Shown: positions 1 to 6,871, counted from the first letter of the stretch. The stretch: 8,314 nt of DNA from Chloroflexota bacterium (GCA_003648125.1 QMOE01000074.1:1-8314), one strand, 5' to 3'. A program made the numbers and translations. Notes: generated by a model from the letters alone, not told the origin.

Positions 1-17
1 AAACTGCTGGGTGGTTA

Positions 18-163
18 GCCCGGTTGGGGCAAAGCAATGCTTTGCCCCTCCGAAACCGAAAATCACTCATCGGCGCGGATTCCATTCCGTGCCCGGTTGG
101 GGCAAAGCACTGCTTTGCCCCTCCGAAACCGAAAATCACTCATCGGCGCGGATTCCATTCCGT
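18..163. repeat. Two tandem copies of a 73-bp hairpin repeat
   Basis: Copies at 18-90 and 91-163 are identical except for one base in the hairpin loop (A at 37, C at 110). Each copy contains a perfect 11-bp inverted repeat, GGGGCAAAGCA, a 1-base loop, then TGCTTTGCCCC (26-48 and 99-121). An outer CGGTT/AACCG pair (21-25 with 54-58, and the same offsets in copy two) extends the stem past an internal bulge. The 73-base period is not a multiple of three, so an open frame through the repeats reads the two copies in different frames, which argues that they are non-coding. No poly-T run follows, so they are not classic terminators. They resemble REP/BIME-type intergenic repeats, but the family is not recognised. 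Confidence 0.9.
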
Positions 164-174
164 GCTGTTGTTCT

Positions 175-182
175 AAGGGAGG
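175..182 (+). promoter_or_regulatory. Shine-Dalgarno that fixes the MFS start
   Basis: AAGGGAGG lies five bases upstream of the GTG at 188. It is a strong, well-spaced ribosome-binding site. It supports translation from 188 rather than from the upstream in-frame ATG at 11, which would put the tandem repeats into the protein. Confidence 0.8.
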
Positions 183-187
183 CCATA

Positions 188-1429
188 GTGCGTAAATTCC
201 GCTCTGCGCTCATCGTCATTGCGCTTAACAATTTACTTATGGTGCTGGGTTTTCGGCTATGGCAATCTATCTTTAACAACTTTGCCGTGGAAGAGCTAGG
301 AGTCCGGGCTGACCAAATTGGCGTGATCCAGGCCATCCGCGAGATACCTGGGCTGTTGGGGTTCCTGGTGGGAGTGTTGGCGCTTTTTTTGGTAGAGATG
401 CGTATCGCCGGACTCTCGCTGGTGTTGATGGGGGCGGGCATTTTTCTGACTGCGGCGGCCAACAATCTGACCGAGTTGATAGCGGCCACGCTGGTGATGA
501 GCGTAGGCTTTCACTTTTTCTACTCTAGCAACTCCTCAGCCGTGCTCCTGGCCGTGGGGAAGGACGAAGCGCCTCAAGTGCTGGGAAAGCTGAACAGCCT
601 GGGGGCGCTGGCAGCGGTGGTGGGCACCCTTTTCATCTTTGGCACGCTAGAAGCCTGGGGATACCGCACCGTGCTCCGGGTCGCCGGGGCGGTGGTGGTG
701 ATCGGCGGTTTGCTGCTTTTGCCCTTTGGGCGGCAGCCGATGCGGGTGGAACGAAAGCGGCGCCGCACTCCCCTGCGCCGCCGCTACTGGCTTTACTACG
801 CCCTGCAGTTCATGATGGGCAGCCGCCGCCACATCTTTACCACCTTTGCTGTCTTTTTGCTCGTGCAGCAGTACCGCGTGACCCCTCAGACCATCACGTT
901 GATGTTTCTGCTCAATAGTCTGATCGGTACCTACTTTAACCAGGCGTTCGGCAAAGTCGTCGCCCGCTTCGGCGAGCGGCGGGTACTGACGGTTAACTTT
1001 ATCATCCTGGTGTTGGTCTTCCTGGGGTACGCCATCGTCCCCGCGCTGGACGTGCTCAAGACGCCCGGCTTCCAGATACCGGGGGTGAGCGTGGGCGAGT
1101 TGGTGCTCTTCCCGGCCTTTCCGGCCACGCCAGCGCTGCTGGTTCTGTTGGGCTTGTTCGTGGTCGACCAAATTCTCTTTGGTTTCTCCATCGCCCTGCA
1201 ATCATACTTCCAAAAGATCGCCTTGGGGCCGGATGAGATCACGCCGAACATATCTTTGGGGCAGACCATCAACCATATCGCGGCCGTGGTCGTGCCGGTG
1301 GTGGGCGGGGTGGTATGGACGACGCTAGGGGCGCAGTACACCTTTTTGGCCGGGGTGGGCATCGCGCTCATATCGCTGGCGCTGACCAGTCAGATGCGGA
1401 CAGGGCAAGTCACCTCTCCGGGTTGCTAA
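188..1429 (+). CDS. MFS-type membrane transporter
   Basis: This is a 413-residue, strongly hydrophobic protein with the layout of a 12-helix major facilitator superfamily transporter in the cytoplasmic membrane. Two hydrophobic halves are separated by a very basic central loop (about residues 181-200, with KRRR and RRR clusters), typical of the cytoplasmic loop between the six-helix bundles. The N-terminal half has a conserved-looking REIPGLLGFL segment. A longer loop at about 285-320, rich in Pro and Gly, is probably external. The GTG start at 188 is chosen because of the AAGGGAGG just upstream; an ATG at 11 would add about 59 residues translated from repeats. The gene ends 26 bases from a convergent gene. 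No promoter is obvious in the 24 bases between the repeats and the start, so it may be read from further upstream. The substrate cannot be told; efflux or sugar/drug MFS subfamilies are possible. Confidence 0.8.
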   Translation: MRKFRSALIVIALNNLLMVLGFRLWQSIFNNFAVEELGVRADQIGVIQAIREIPGLLGFLVGVLALFLVEMRIAGLSLVLMGAGIFLTAAANNLTELIAATLVMSVGFHFFYSSNSSAVLLAVGKDEAPQVLGKLNSLGALAAVVGTLFIFGTLEAWGYRTVLRVAGAVVVIGGLLLLPFGRQPMRVERKRRRTPLRRRYWLYYALQFMMGSRRHIFTTFAVFLLVQQYRVTPQTITLMFLLNSLIGTYFNQAFGKVVARFGERRVLTVNFIILVLVFLGYAIVPALDVLKTPGFQIPGVSVGELVLFPAFPATPALLVLLGLFVVDQILFGFSIALQSYFQKIALGPDEITPNISLGQTINHIAAVVVPVVGGVVWTTLGAQYTFLAGVGIALISLALTSQMRTGQVTSPGC

Positions 1430-1434
1430 CGGTG

Positions 1435-1455
1435 GAGCAAGATGGCAGCTTGCTT
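1435..1455. terminator. Possible weak bidirectional terminator
   Basis: AGCAAG (1436-1441) pairs with CTTGCT (1449-1454) around a 7-base loop, and a G-T pair can extend the stem. It falls between the stop codons of two convergent genes, where a shared terminator is expected. The stem is short and has no proper T-run on either strand, so this is only a candidate. Confidence 0.25.
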
Positions 1456-2790
1456 CTAGGCGGCGTTGCTCTGTGCCTGCATCGCCGGGCGGCTGCGTTG
1501 CCACAGCCAGGCTGTCTGGGCCAGCACCCCGGCCGTCATAGCTGCCAGGCCAACGTATAGCCCTGCCATCTGCCCCCAGGTCACGCCGGCCCACAGCGCC
1601 GCCCCGTCGGCGAGCAGGAAAACCGCCATGGCCTCGGTGATGGGGCGCGTGCTCCGGCTGTGGACGATGGTTCCCTCGTACAATTTTTGCCAGACAGTCA
1701 GGCCGGGTATCGGCAGCGCGATCCACAATCCCCATTGAGCCAATGCGACCAGTTCTGGCTTTAGCCCCGACACGACCCCAAACCAGAGCGTCGCCAGAGG
1801 AGTGGCGGCGATGAGCAGCAGTGCCCCGCTCGTCAATGTGGTCAGAGCGAGCGCGAAACGGCGCAGGTTACGCGCCGCGCGTGGCTCGTCCAGCAGCGCG
1901 ATGACGACCTCGTTGTAGGCATAGCCCATGCCTCTAAAGAGAAAGAGGAACCCAGAGACGACCGACCACGCGGCCAGCGATTCTATCGCGGCTGGCATGC
2001 GGCTCAGGGCCGCGCTGCCTATCGGCTGCACCAACATGTTCAAGAGCGCCATCAGCGCCAGCGGGGTGTAAAATTTCAGAAAAGTACGCAGGGTCAAAAT
2101 CTGCCCGGTCGACGGGGCCTGGCGCAGTTGATCGCGCAGCACGGGCCGCACGCGCAAGCCCGCGTAGGTGGCCTCGCTGATGACCCCGGCGACGACAGCG
2201 CCGGCCGCGACAGCAACGCCGGGGATAGCGCCAATAAAATAGCCCACACCCAACACCAGTGCATCTGTGCTGAGCCGGATCAGCGTCCCCCAACCCACGG
2301 CCCGCGAGTGCCCGAAACGGATCAGCACCCCCTGGTTAAAGCGGCGGTAGGCGATGGACCACGTCCAGGGGATCATAATCATCAGCCCCAGGCGGCCCGG
2401 TTCGACGATCTCGGCCGGCGCACCGATCAGCCGGACGGCGACGAAATAATAGAGCGGTGTGAAGGCAATCAGCACGTGTAGTGCGGTCAAGAACGCCCCC
2501 GCGCGCATCATAAAGCGGCGCAGCTTGAGGTACGAATCCCAGTCCTTGCTGAGCGCGGTCGAGGCGGAGAGGAGCATGATGATCGGCGATTCGATGAGCA
2601 GCGCAACGGGGTAAACGATGCCGCCCCAGGCTGCCAGGTTGATCTCCGGCTCGACCAGCCGCGCCACGACCGCGCTCATCATCGGCCCTTCGGTCGCCAT
2701 GAATAACCAACTGGCGGCCAGCGGCCACCAGGTCTGCACAATGCGGCGCATGGATAGTGGCGCTGGGGCGTTGTTCGTGATTGTGTTCAA
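1456..2790 (-). CDS. ANKH-like MATE-fold (MOP superfamily) membrane protein
   Basis: This 444-residue integral membrane protein has about 12 hydrophobic segments. It looks like the ANKH (progressive ankylosis) family, related to MATE exporters and polysaccharide flippases. Residues 104-117 (LHVLIAFTPLYYFV) match the human ANKH segment remembered as FHTLIAYSDLGYYI, and LKFYTPLALM (228-237) matches its LSFWWPLALI. The two halves look duplicated: WWPLAASWLF (21-30) with YTPLALMALL (231-240), and FNQGVLIRFGHSR (151-163) with YEGTIVHSRSTR (371-382). Vertebrate ANKH is linked to export of ATP, citrate or pyrophosphate; the substrate here is unknown. The start is TTG at 2790, because GGAG lies eight bases upstream; the next in-frame ATG (residue 14) has no such site. 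A near-consensus promoter lies about 50 bases upstream. The family call rests on remembered sequence and was not searched; a generic MATE or Wzx-like transporter is the alternative. Confidence 0.7.
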   Translation of the reverse strand: MNTITNNAPAPLSMRRIVQTWWPLAASWLFMATEGPMMSAVVARLVEPEINLAAWGGIVYPVALLIESPIIMLLSASTALSKDWDSYLKLRRFMMRAGAFLTALHVLIAFTPLYYFVAVRLIGAPAEIVEPGRLGLMIMIPWTWSIAYRRFNQGVLIRFGHSRAVGWGTLIRLSTDALVLGVGYFIGAIPGVAVAAGAVVAGVISEATYAGLRVRPVLRDQLRQAPSTGQILTLRTFLKFYTPLALMALLNMLVQPIGSAALSRMPAAIESLAAWSVVSGFLFLFRGMGYAYNEVVIALLDEPRAARNLRRFALALTTLTSGALLLIAATPLATLWFGVVSGLKPELVALAQWGLWIALPIPGLTVWQKLYEGTIVHSRSTRPITEAMAVFLLADGAALWAGVTWGQMAGLYVGLAAMTAGVLAQTAWLWQRSRPAMQAQSNAA

Positions 2791-2798
2791 GCGATTTT

Positions 2799-2802
2799 CT
2801 CC
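2799..2802 (-). promoter_or_regulatory. Shine-Dalgarno supporting a TTG start
   Basis: On the minus strand GGAG (within CCGGAGAAAATCGC) is followed after eight bases by TTG at 2790. The first in-frame ATG, ending at 2749, is preceded by CCAGCGCCACTATCC, which has no ribosome-binding site. The TTG is therefore the better start. Confidence 0.65.
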
Positions 2803-2844
2803 GGGGTGATACTGGCCCCTTTTTGCTCGCTGCTGAGGTTGCCA

Positions 2845-2872
2845 AGTATACCCTGAAGGCGCAGGGTGTCAA
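2845..2872 (-). promoter_or_regulatory. Sigma-70 promoter of the ANKH-like gene
   Basis: On the minus strand a perfect -35 TTGACA (2867-2872) is separated by 16 bases from TATACT (2845-2850, five of six consensus matches). The predicted transcript starts near 2838 and gives a leader of about 48 bases before the TTG start at 2790. The 16-base spacer is itself an inverted repeat, CCCTG-CGCCTT-CAGGG, which could be an operator. Confidence 0.75.
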
Positions 2873-2929
2873 AGGCTTTTCCTTTGCGTTCCTGGAGTCT
2901 TTGCGGTGAATTTTCTGCTCAACCGTTTT

Positions 2930-2947
2930 CCCCTCCCCCCCGCGCCC
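2930..2947 (-). other. Possible G-quadruplex tract
   Basis: The minus strand reads GGG-CGC-GGG-G-GGG-A-GGGG, which gives four runs of three or more G with loops of three, one and one bases. It lies between the two divergent promoters, about 40-55 bases upstream of the predicted right-hand transcription start. The pattern is seen directly; folding and any effect are inference. Confidence 0.4.
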
Positions 2948-2970
2948 ATTCGCCTATTTGTGGAGATTTG

Positions 2971-2979
2971 TGCTATAAT
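2971..2979 (+). promoter_or_regulatory. Extended -10 promoter for the epimerase-mpg-ftsK operon
   Basis: TGCTATAAT is a perfect extended -10 (TGn) plus a perfect TATAAT (2974-2979). No good -35 is present at 16-18 bases upstream (the sequence there is near CGCCTA), as is common for extended -10 promoters. The predicted start is near 2986, so the transcript would begin within or next to the left target duplication and then run straight through the palindromic element. Confidence 0.6.
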
Positions 2980-2980
2980 A

Positions 2981-2988
2981 GCGGCACA
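2981..2988 (+). repeat. Left 8-bp target-site duplication
   Basis: GCGGCACA here is repeated exactly at 3102-3109, directly outside the ends of the palindromic element. The bases beyond the two copies differ, so the duplication is exactly eight bases. Confidence 0.8.
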
Positions 2989-3101
2989 GTAACTGCTGCT
3001 AAGGTGACCGGCACTTGGATTGCCCTCGAAAATGGCTCTTTCGATGGCAGCCAGATACCATTTTCATCAAAATCGCAAGTGCCGGGCACCTGAGCAGTTA
3101 C
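2989..3101. mobile_element. 113-bp MITE-like palindromic element
   Basis: The ends are inverted repeats. The left begins GTAACTGCT, then AGGTGACCGGCACTTG (3002-3017); the right end, read on the minus strand, begins GTAACTGCT, then CAGGTGCCCGGCACTTG (3076-3092). They differ by a three-base insertion and two substitutions. Inside, GAAAATGG (3028-3035) pairs with CCATTTTC (3058-3065) around a central loop, so almost the whole element can fold into one long hairpin. Exact 8-bp direct repeats flank it. There is no transposase and no room for one, so it would depend on an element elsewhere. Eight-base duplications occur in several IS families, and the parent is not recognised. It lies in the leader of the epimerase operon. 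Confidence 0.8.
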
Positions 3102-3109
3102 GCGGCACA
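3102..3109 (+). repeat. Right 8-bp target-site duplication
   Basis: This is the second copy of GCGGCACA, identical to 2981-2988. Removing 2989-3109 would restore an uninterrupted leader in which TATAAT-A-GCGGCACA runs into TTTGCTTACG, a short, ordinary 5' leader. Confidence 0.8.
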
Positions 3110-3147
3110 TTTGCTTACGACCATTTGTCATTGATACGGAGTTCCCG

Positions 3148-4074
3148 ATGCGTTTTCTCGTCACCGGCGGCGCTGGATTTCTTGGGGCTGCCCTTGCTAA
3201 CCGACTGGCTCGCGACGGTCACCCGGTGCGGGTGATTGATGATCTCAGCGCCGGAGACCGTGCTCGATTGGACGAGCGCGTGCTTTTCACCCGAGGCGAC
3301 GTGGCCGACCGACCCAAGCTGTGGACGCTCCTGCAGGATGTGGACTGCGTCTATCACCTGGCGGCGCGCGTGCTGGTTTCCGAATCCATTCTCTACCCCC
3401 GCGAGTACAACGAGGTCAACGTTGGCGGTACGGTCAGCGTGATGGAAGCCATGCGGGATGCCGGAGTGCGTCGCGTAGTTCTCGCCTCCTCCGGCGCAAT
3501 CTACGGTGAGCAGGCCCATCAGCCGGTACGGGAGGATCAGTCCCCTAATCCTCAATCCCCCTACTCTGTGAGCAAGCTGGCCGCCGAGCATTACGTCCGC
3601 GCTATCGGCGCGCTGTGGGGCATCGAAACGGTGGTTCTGCGCGTCTTTAACACTTATGGGCCAGGGCAAAACTTGCCTCCTTCCCACCCGCCGGTGGTGC
3701 CGCGCTTCCTGCACCAGGCGTTGCGAGGCGGGTCACTGGTCATTTTTGGCGGCGGTGGGCAGACCCGTGATTTCGTCTACGTGGACGACGTGGTAGAGGC
3801 GTTGGTGGCGGCTGCTACCGCCGCCGATGTGGACCGCCGCATCATCAACGTGGGCAGTGGCCGCGAGACCAGCGTCAATGAGCTGGCTGCGCTGGTGGCG
3901 GATGCGGCGGGGCGGAAGGTGCAAGTGCTGCACAGTCCCGCCGAGAGCGGTGGCGTCTCCCACCTGCGGGCCGATATATCCGTTGCCTGGAAGCTATTGA
4001 ACTATGAGCCGCGTGTGGAACTGGTACAGGGGTTGCGGTTGACGCTGGAACGGGATCATCGCTTTCAAAGCTAG
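3148..4074 (+). CDS. NAD-dependent epimerase/dehydratase (extended SDR)
   Basis: This 308-residue cytoplasmic enzyme belongs to the extended short-chain dehydrogenase family that acts on nucleotide sugars (UDP-glucose 4-epimerase-like, WcaG group). Visible motifs are the Rossmann glycine motif TGGAGFLG (6-13), an acidic pair D31-D32 after the second strand that would favour NAD over NADP, LAAR (71-74), SSGAIYG (114-120), the catalytic YSVSK (Y139, K143), FNTYGPGQ (167-174) and RDFVYVDD (207-214). The length is normal for the family. GGAG at 3138-3141 lies six bases before the ATG. The likely role is to epimerise or dehydrate an NDP-sugar for glycan or cell-surface synthesis, but no sugar-pathway genes are nearby, so the substrate is open. 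It is the first gene of a likely operon; its stop is four bases from the next ATG. Confidence 0.88.
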   Translation: MRFLVTGGAGFLGAALANRLARDGHPVRVIDDLSAGDRARLDERVLFTRGDVADRPKLWTLLQDVDCVYHLAARVLVSESILYPREYNEVNVGGTVSVMEAMRDAGVRRVVLASSGAIYGEQAHQPVREDQSPNPQSPYSVSKLAAEHYVRAIGALWGIETVVLRVFNTYGPGQNLPPSHPPVVPRFLHQALRGGSLVIFGGGGQTRDFVYVDDVVEALVAAATAADVDRRIINVGSGRETSVNELAALVADAAGRKVQVLHSPAESGGVSHLRADISVAWKLLNYEPRVELVQGLRLTLERDHRFQS

Positions 4075-4078
4075 AGTG

Positions 4079-4669
4079 ATGGGTAATCTGACGCGCGATT
4101 TCTTTGCCCGTGACACACTCACCGTCGCCCGCGAACTGTTGGGGCAGAGACTGGTGCGCGTTCTGGATGGGGTGCGGCTGTCTGGGCGCATCGTCGAGGT
4201 CGAGGCCTACGTGGGAGAGGATGACCAGGCATCACATGCCCGTCCTGGGCGCACCCGGCGCAACGCGCCGATGTTTGGCCCGCCCGGTCATGCCTACGTC
4301 TACTTTATCTACGGCATGCACCATTGCCTCAACGCCGTCACCGAGCGGGAGGGGTATCCGGCGGCGGTGCTCATCCGTGCGCTAGAGCCGCTAGAAGGAT
4401 TCGAGGAGATGCGGGCGCTCCGCTCCGGCCGGCCCGACGTGCAACTGACCAGCGGCCCAGCCCGCTTGTGCCAGGCGCTCGCGATTGATCGTCAGTTCGA
4501 CGGGGCCGACATGTGTGCGTCCGACGCATCTCTATTCATTGAGCGGGGTGGCGCTGTGCCAGACGATGATGTTGTCACCGGCCCCCGCATCGGCGTGCGC
4601 GGAGATGAAGCGGCGCTGACCGCCCCGTGGCGGTTCTACATCCGCGATAGCCGCTACGTTTCACATTGA
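4079..4669 (+). CDS. mpg: 3-methyladenine DNA glycosylase (AAG/MPG family)
   Basis: This base-excision repair enzyme removes alkylated and deaminated purines such as 3-methyladenine and hypoxanthine from DNA. It belongs to the AAG/MPG family first known from mammals and also found in many bacteria. The 196 residues from the ATG at 4079 are a full family length. Counting from that ATG, EVEAYVG holds the expected catalytic Glu (E42) and Tyr (Y44), SHARPGRTRRN follows (with H53), and MFGPPGHAYVYFIYGMHHCLN contributes the intercalation/binding core with N85. IRALEPLEG (99-107) holds the conserved Arg (R100), and TSGPARLCQALAID matches the C-terminal signature. A GTG at 4076 directly before the ATG is an alternative start. 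The gene begins four bases after the epimerase stop without a strong ribosome-binding site, suggesting translational coupling, and is followed after 24 bases by ftsK. Catalytic residues were matched to the human enzyme from memory. Confidence 0.93.
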   Translation: MGNLTRDFFARDTLTVARELLGQRLVRVLDGVRLSGRIVEVEAYVGEDDQASHARPGRTRRNAPMFGPPGHAYVYFIYGMHHCLNAVTEREGYPAAVLIRALEPLEGFEEMRALRSGRPDVQLTSGPARLCQALAIDRQFDGADMCASDASLFIERGGAVPDDDVVTGPRIGVRGDEAALTAPWRFYIRDSRYVSH

Positions 4670-4693
4670 CGAAAATCACGATAGGGTAGAAAT

Positions 4694-6862
4694 ATGACAA
4701 AACGAAACCAAAAGCAACCAGTTCCTCGCATCACCTGGCAAGCTATCCTCACCGATCCACTGCTACAGCAAATTCTGGCTTTGATTGTCGTAGCAGTGGG
4801 CGTGGTTACGCTGCTGGCATTGTTCCGGGTGACACAAGGGGACTGGGCCAATGCGTGGGTAGACCTGTTGCAGCGCTGGTTTGGCTGGGGGGTCTACCCG
4901 GTCGCCGCGACTATCCTTCTGGCCGGGCTACTGTGGCTCCAGCATCACCTTGACCGTTCGTTGAGGTGGCGTTGGCGGCCATTCGTTGGTGCGGAACTGG
5001 TGTTCTTTAGCTTGCTGGCATTGACACACACTATCTTTGGCCGAGGCGACCCGTGGGGATTGGTAGAGACTGGTCGGGGCGGAGGGTTGATCGGCTGGGC
5101 GATGTCCGTCATGCTTTCGATTTACCTGGGTTGGCCGGCGGGCGTAATCATCCTGCTGGCGTTGGTGATCTTGGGGCTGGGCCTGGCCTTTGATGTGACG
5201 GCCGCTGAGGTCAAGCGAATCGCAGGCGGGGCGTGGGGACTGGTGGCAGGCCGGGATCAGAAAGTCAGCCGTCCAGCCAGACCCACGACCCAGCGTGAGC
5301 GACCGCTCCCGACCCGAACCGCGCCGTCGGAGCCGACCCCAGCCCGTCAGGCGCGTCCGGTTCCCAGACCCCGCCCCGCCGCACCCATCCCAATCAAGGA
5401 CGAGCCTCCCGCCACACCCCAGCGCAGGCGCGAGTTTGCGCTTCCCTCGATTGAGATGCTGAACGAACCGAAAGGCCCCGCGTTGACCGACGAGGAGATC
5501 CGTGCCAAGTCACTCATCATCGAAAAGACGCTGGGCCAGTTTGGCCTGCCGGTGGAGGTTGCCGAGGTGCGTGTCGGTCCCACGGTCACTCAATTCGGCG
5601 TTAGCCCCGGCTTTGTAGAGCGATCCGGTTCTGCCGGGCGAAAGGTGCGGGTGAGCCAGATCAGCACGCTGGCGGACGATCTGGCGCTGGCGCTGGCGGC
5701 CCCCCGCATCCGCGTCGAGGCCCCCGTGCCTGGTAAGGCCATTGTCGGCATCGAAGTGCCCAACAGCCATGTGCAACTGGTGGGCGTCCGCGAGGTGATG
5801 GCAACGGACAAGTTCAGCAAGCTGAATTCGCCGTTGGCCTTTGCGCTGGGCCGCGACGTGGCCGGTGAGCCGGTGGTGGCTGATCTGTCCAGCATGCCGC
5901 ACGTGCTGATCGCCGGCACTACTGGCTCAGGGAAGTCAGTCTGCATCAAAGCGCTCACCACTTGTCTGATCTATAACAACACACCTGACCAGTTACGGTT
6001 GGTCATGATTGACCCCAAGATGGTGGAACTGGTGCGCTTCAATGGGCTGCCGCACCTCTACGGCCAGGTGGAGATAGACCTGGAACGGGTGGTCAAGGTG
6101 CTGCGCTGGGTGGCGTTGGAGATGGATGATCGCTATAAAAAGTTCGCCGCCGTCACCGCGCGCAACCTGGACGATTACAACAAGATGATGAAGCGGAAGA
6201 GAGAACCCGCTCTCCCGCGTATGGTTGTGCTGATAGATGAATTGGCTGACTTGATGATGTTGGCCCCCGACGAGGTCGAACACACCCTGTGCCGCATCGC
6301 TCAGATGGCTCGGGCTACCGGCATCCACCTGGTCGTGGCGACGCAGCGTCCGAGCACGGATGTGGTCACTGGGCTGATCAAGGCCAACTTTCCGGCCCGC
6401 ATCTCCTTTGCCACCGTCAGCCAGGTTGATTCGCGGGTGGTGTTGGATATGCCGGGCGCGGAGACGCTGGTGGGTAAGGGCGACATGCTCTACCTGGCCG
6501 CGGACGCAGGCTACCCGGTGCGCGTGCAGGGCTGCCTCGTCTCGGAAGATGAAGTGAATCAAGTGGTGCAATTCTGGCGCGAGCAGGCCGGCCCGGTCGA
6601 GGAGCAGGCTCCCTGGGAGCAGATGATGCGCTCGGAGGGGCACGTTCACATTGAGAGCGACGCAGATGATGATCTGGTGCAGAGAGCAATTGCGCTGGTG
6701 CAGGATACCGGTAGCGCCTCAGCCTCGCTCCTCCAGCGCAAGTTGCACATCGGCCATCCCCGCGCGGCGCGGTTGATGCAGGAGATGGAAGAACTGGGCA
6801 TTATCGGCCCGCCAGAGGCGGCTGGGCGCACGCGCCGAGTGATCATCGGTGGCGGGGAGTAG
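4694..6862 (+). CDS. ftsK: FtsK/SpoIIIE DNA translocase
   Basis: This 722-residue membrane-anchored ATPase pumps double-stranded DNA and clears chromosomes from the closing division septum. About four membrane segments lie at 23-44, 64-83, 97-114 and 131-166 (the last may be two). A short Pro/Arg-rich linker (about 185-245) follows, then the alpha domain (with VGPTVTQFGVSPG), the RecA-like motor with Walker A GTTGSGKS (408-415, K414) and Walker B VVLIDE (D515, E516) followed by LADLMM, and ATQRPS. A winged-helix gamma domain (about 657-720) ends in RRVIIGG, the part that reads polar DNA signals in characterised members. The length is like Bacillus SpoIIIE and far shorter than E. coli FtsK, owing to the short linker. 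The ATG at 4694 has only a weak AGGGTAG upstream. It is the last gene of the epimerase-mpg-ftsK unit. All motor motifs look intact. Confidence 0.96.
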   Translation: MTKRNQKQPVPRITWQAILTDPLLQQILALIVVAVGVVTLLALFRVTQGDWANAWVDLLQRWFGWGVYPVAATILLAGLLWLQHHLDRSLRWRWRPFVGAELVFFSLLALTHTIFGRGDPWGLVETGRGGGLIGWAMSVMLSIYLGWPAGVIILLALVILGLGLAFDVTAAEVKRIAGGAWGLVAGRDQKVSRPARPTTQRERPLPTRTAPSEPTPARQARPVPRPRPAAPIPIKDEPPATPQRRREFALPSIEMLNEPKGPALTDEEIRAKSLIIEKTLGQFGLPVEVAEVRVGPTVTQFGVSPGFVERSGSAGRKVRVSQISTLADDLALALAAPRIRVEAPVPGKAIVGIEVPNSHVQLVGVREVMATDKFSKLNSPLAFALGRDVAGEPVVADLSSMPHVLIAGTTGSGKSVCIKALTTCLIYNNTPDQLRLVMIDPKMVELVRFNGLPHLYGQVEIDLERVVKVLRWVALEMDDRYKKFAAVTARNLDDYNKMMKRKREPALPRMVVLIDELADLMMLAPDEVEHTLCRIAQMARATGIHLVVATQRPSTDVVTGLIKANFPARISFATVSQVDSRVVLDMPGAETLVGKGDMLYLAADAGYPVRVQGCLVSEDEVNQVVQFWREQAGPVEEQAPWEQMMRSEGHVHIESDADDDLVQRAIALVQDTGSASASLLQRKLHIGHPRAARLMQEMEELGIIGPPEAAGRTRRVIIGGGE

Positions 6863-6871
6863 GGCGGATTT

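Larger units (their letters stand above)
2791..3147. other. Divergent intergenic region with two promoters and a MITE-like insert
   Basis: The 357 bases between the two divergently transcribed genes encode no convincing protein. From left to right they hold the leader and sigma-70 promoter of the minus-strand transporter gene (2791-2872), a C-rich tract that is G-rich on the minus strand (2930-2947), an extended -10 promoter pointing right (2971-2979), a 113-bp palindromic element with target duplication (2981-3109), and the leader of the epimerase gene (3110-3147). Small open frames here cross these elements and have no ribosome-binding sites. Confidence 0.8.

Noticed and set aside
1..18. 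Possible 3' end of an upstream gene (AAA CTG CTG GGT GGT TAG)
   Set aside because: Only five codons are in the window, so nothing beyond an in-frame stop can be shown.
18..163. CRISPR array
   Set aside because: There are only two directly adjacent copies with no spacers between them, and the unit is 73 bases, too long for a CRISPR repeat.
11..187. N-terminal extension of the MFS protein starting at the ATG at 11
   Set aside because: The extension would be translated from the 73-bp tandem repeats, has no membrane-protein character and lacks a ribosome-binding site, while AAGGGAGG sits in front of the GTG at 188.
2866..3164. Small proteins in the divergent intergenic region on either strand
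   Set aside because: The frames cross the palindromic element and promoters, have no ribosome-binding site and no recognisable protein features.
3115..3714. 199-residue minus-strand frame opposite the epimerase gene
   Set aside because: It is a shadow of a clearly coding SDR gene in GC-rich DNA; its His/Arg/Gly-rich translation matches no family.
5993..6649. 218-residue minus-strand frame opposite ftsK
   Set aside because: It lies wholly opposite the conserved FtsK motor, which includes the Walker B motif, and its His-rich translation is a typical shadow.
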